Source: CAVAWX01 sp963592385
Lineage (GTDB): Bacteria; Actinomycetota; Coriobacteriia; Coriobacteriales; QAMH01
Reading direction: 5' to 3'
Assembly: GCA_963592385.1 (NCBI GenBank)
Contig: CAVAWX010000089.1
Coordinates: 1-6,779 of the forward strand
Length of the DNA: 6,779 nucleotides
Shown: piece after piece, positions 6,717 through 6,779 of the stretch
How the letters are laid out: each line of letters begins with the position of its first letter
How positions within the stretch are numbered: position 1 is the stretch's first letter
Translations under genes and position numbers: made by a program
The notes under the pieces: generated by a model
The model's input: the letters and a program-made list of their open reading frames with translations, nothing else
Told to the model about the DNA's origin: nothing
Database searches by the model: none

Positions 6717-6779
6717 CTCGAGAGCATGTTTGACATATCCCCCGAGCGGATAGCGCAGATAGATGAAGATGCTTCCAGG
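6699..6779 (+). CDS. Putative antitoxin, N-terminal 27 residues (3' partial)
   Basis: ATG at 6699 overlaps the toxin stop as ATGA and lies three bases after AGGAGGAG (6688-6695). The frame stays open to the window end. The visible residues, MKTAEELESMFDISPERIAQ and IDEDASR, are acidic and predicted helical. They resemble the N-termini of ribbon-helix-helix type antitoxins that I recall from Coriobacteriia, which begin MKTxEEL and continue through an SPExxxxxExDASRG-like stretch. The DNA-binding and toxin-binding parts lie beyond the window, so the class cannot be confirmed. It would neutralise the preceding protein and, with it, bind the operator at 6393-6421. Confidence 0.6.
   Translation, partial: MKTAEELESMFDISPERIAQIDEDASR

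Overview
This is a GC-rich window from a bacterium that is almost certainly an actinomycetote. Codons end mostly in G or C, the promoter ahead of rpsL has a TAnnnT-type -10 box, and alternative starts (TTG, GTG) are common. The toxin-antitoxin pair at the right end resembles families I recall as common in gut Coriobacteriia (Eggerthella and relatives). That placement is inference, not proof.

Left part (1-1689). The 3' end of an uncharacterised gene encodes an acidic Ala/Pro-rich linker and a helical TPR-like C-terminus. It is followed by a VanW-domain protein with an N-terminal membrane segment and a long Ser/Asn/Gly-rich tail. Both are accessory or envelope-type genes unrelated to what follows.

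Middle part (1690-5328). A 312-base intergenic region holds a near-consensus promoter (TTGACA-17-TAAGGT) and a structured leader. These drive the str operon rpsL (S12, TTG start) - rpsG (S7) - fusA (EF-G) - rpsJ (S10), with gaps of 12-33 bases. No tuf gene lies between fusA and rpsJ, and rplC does not follow rpsJ, so the usual str-S10 continuity is interrupted here.

Right part (5329-6779). A structured spacer with repeated CTCTAGG words ends in a 19-pair stem-loop and a T-tract, the strongest terminator in the window. Only 25 bases later comes the start codon of an arylamine N-acetyltransferase (NAT) gene, which leaves no visible room for its own promoter. After the NAT gene, an AT-rich promoter with a 7-bp inverted-repeat operator precedes a two-gene toxin-antitoxin-like operon. 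Its second gene overlaps the first by four bases and runs off the window.

The most unusual observation joins the last two units. The ribosome-binding site and first six codons of the NAT gene match those of the antitoxin gene at 28 of 29 positions. The NAT gene may therefore have captured the translation start of a former antitoxin gene. Together with the terminator just upstream, the NAT gene looks like a late arrival at the end of a ribosomal operon, expressed by readthrough or attenuation. No wholly new multi-gene system is evident.
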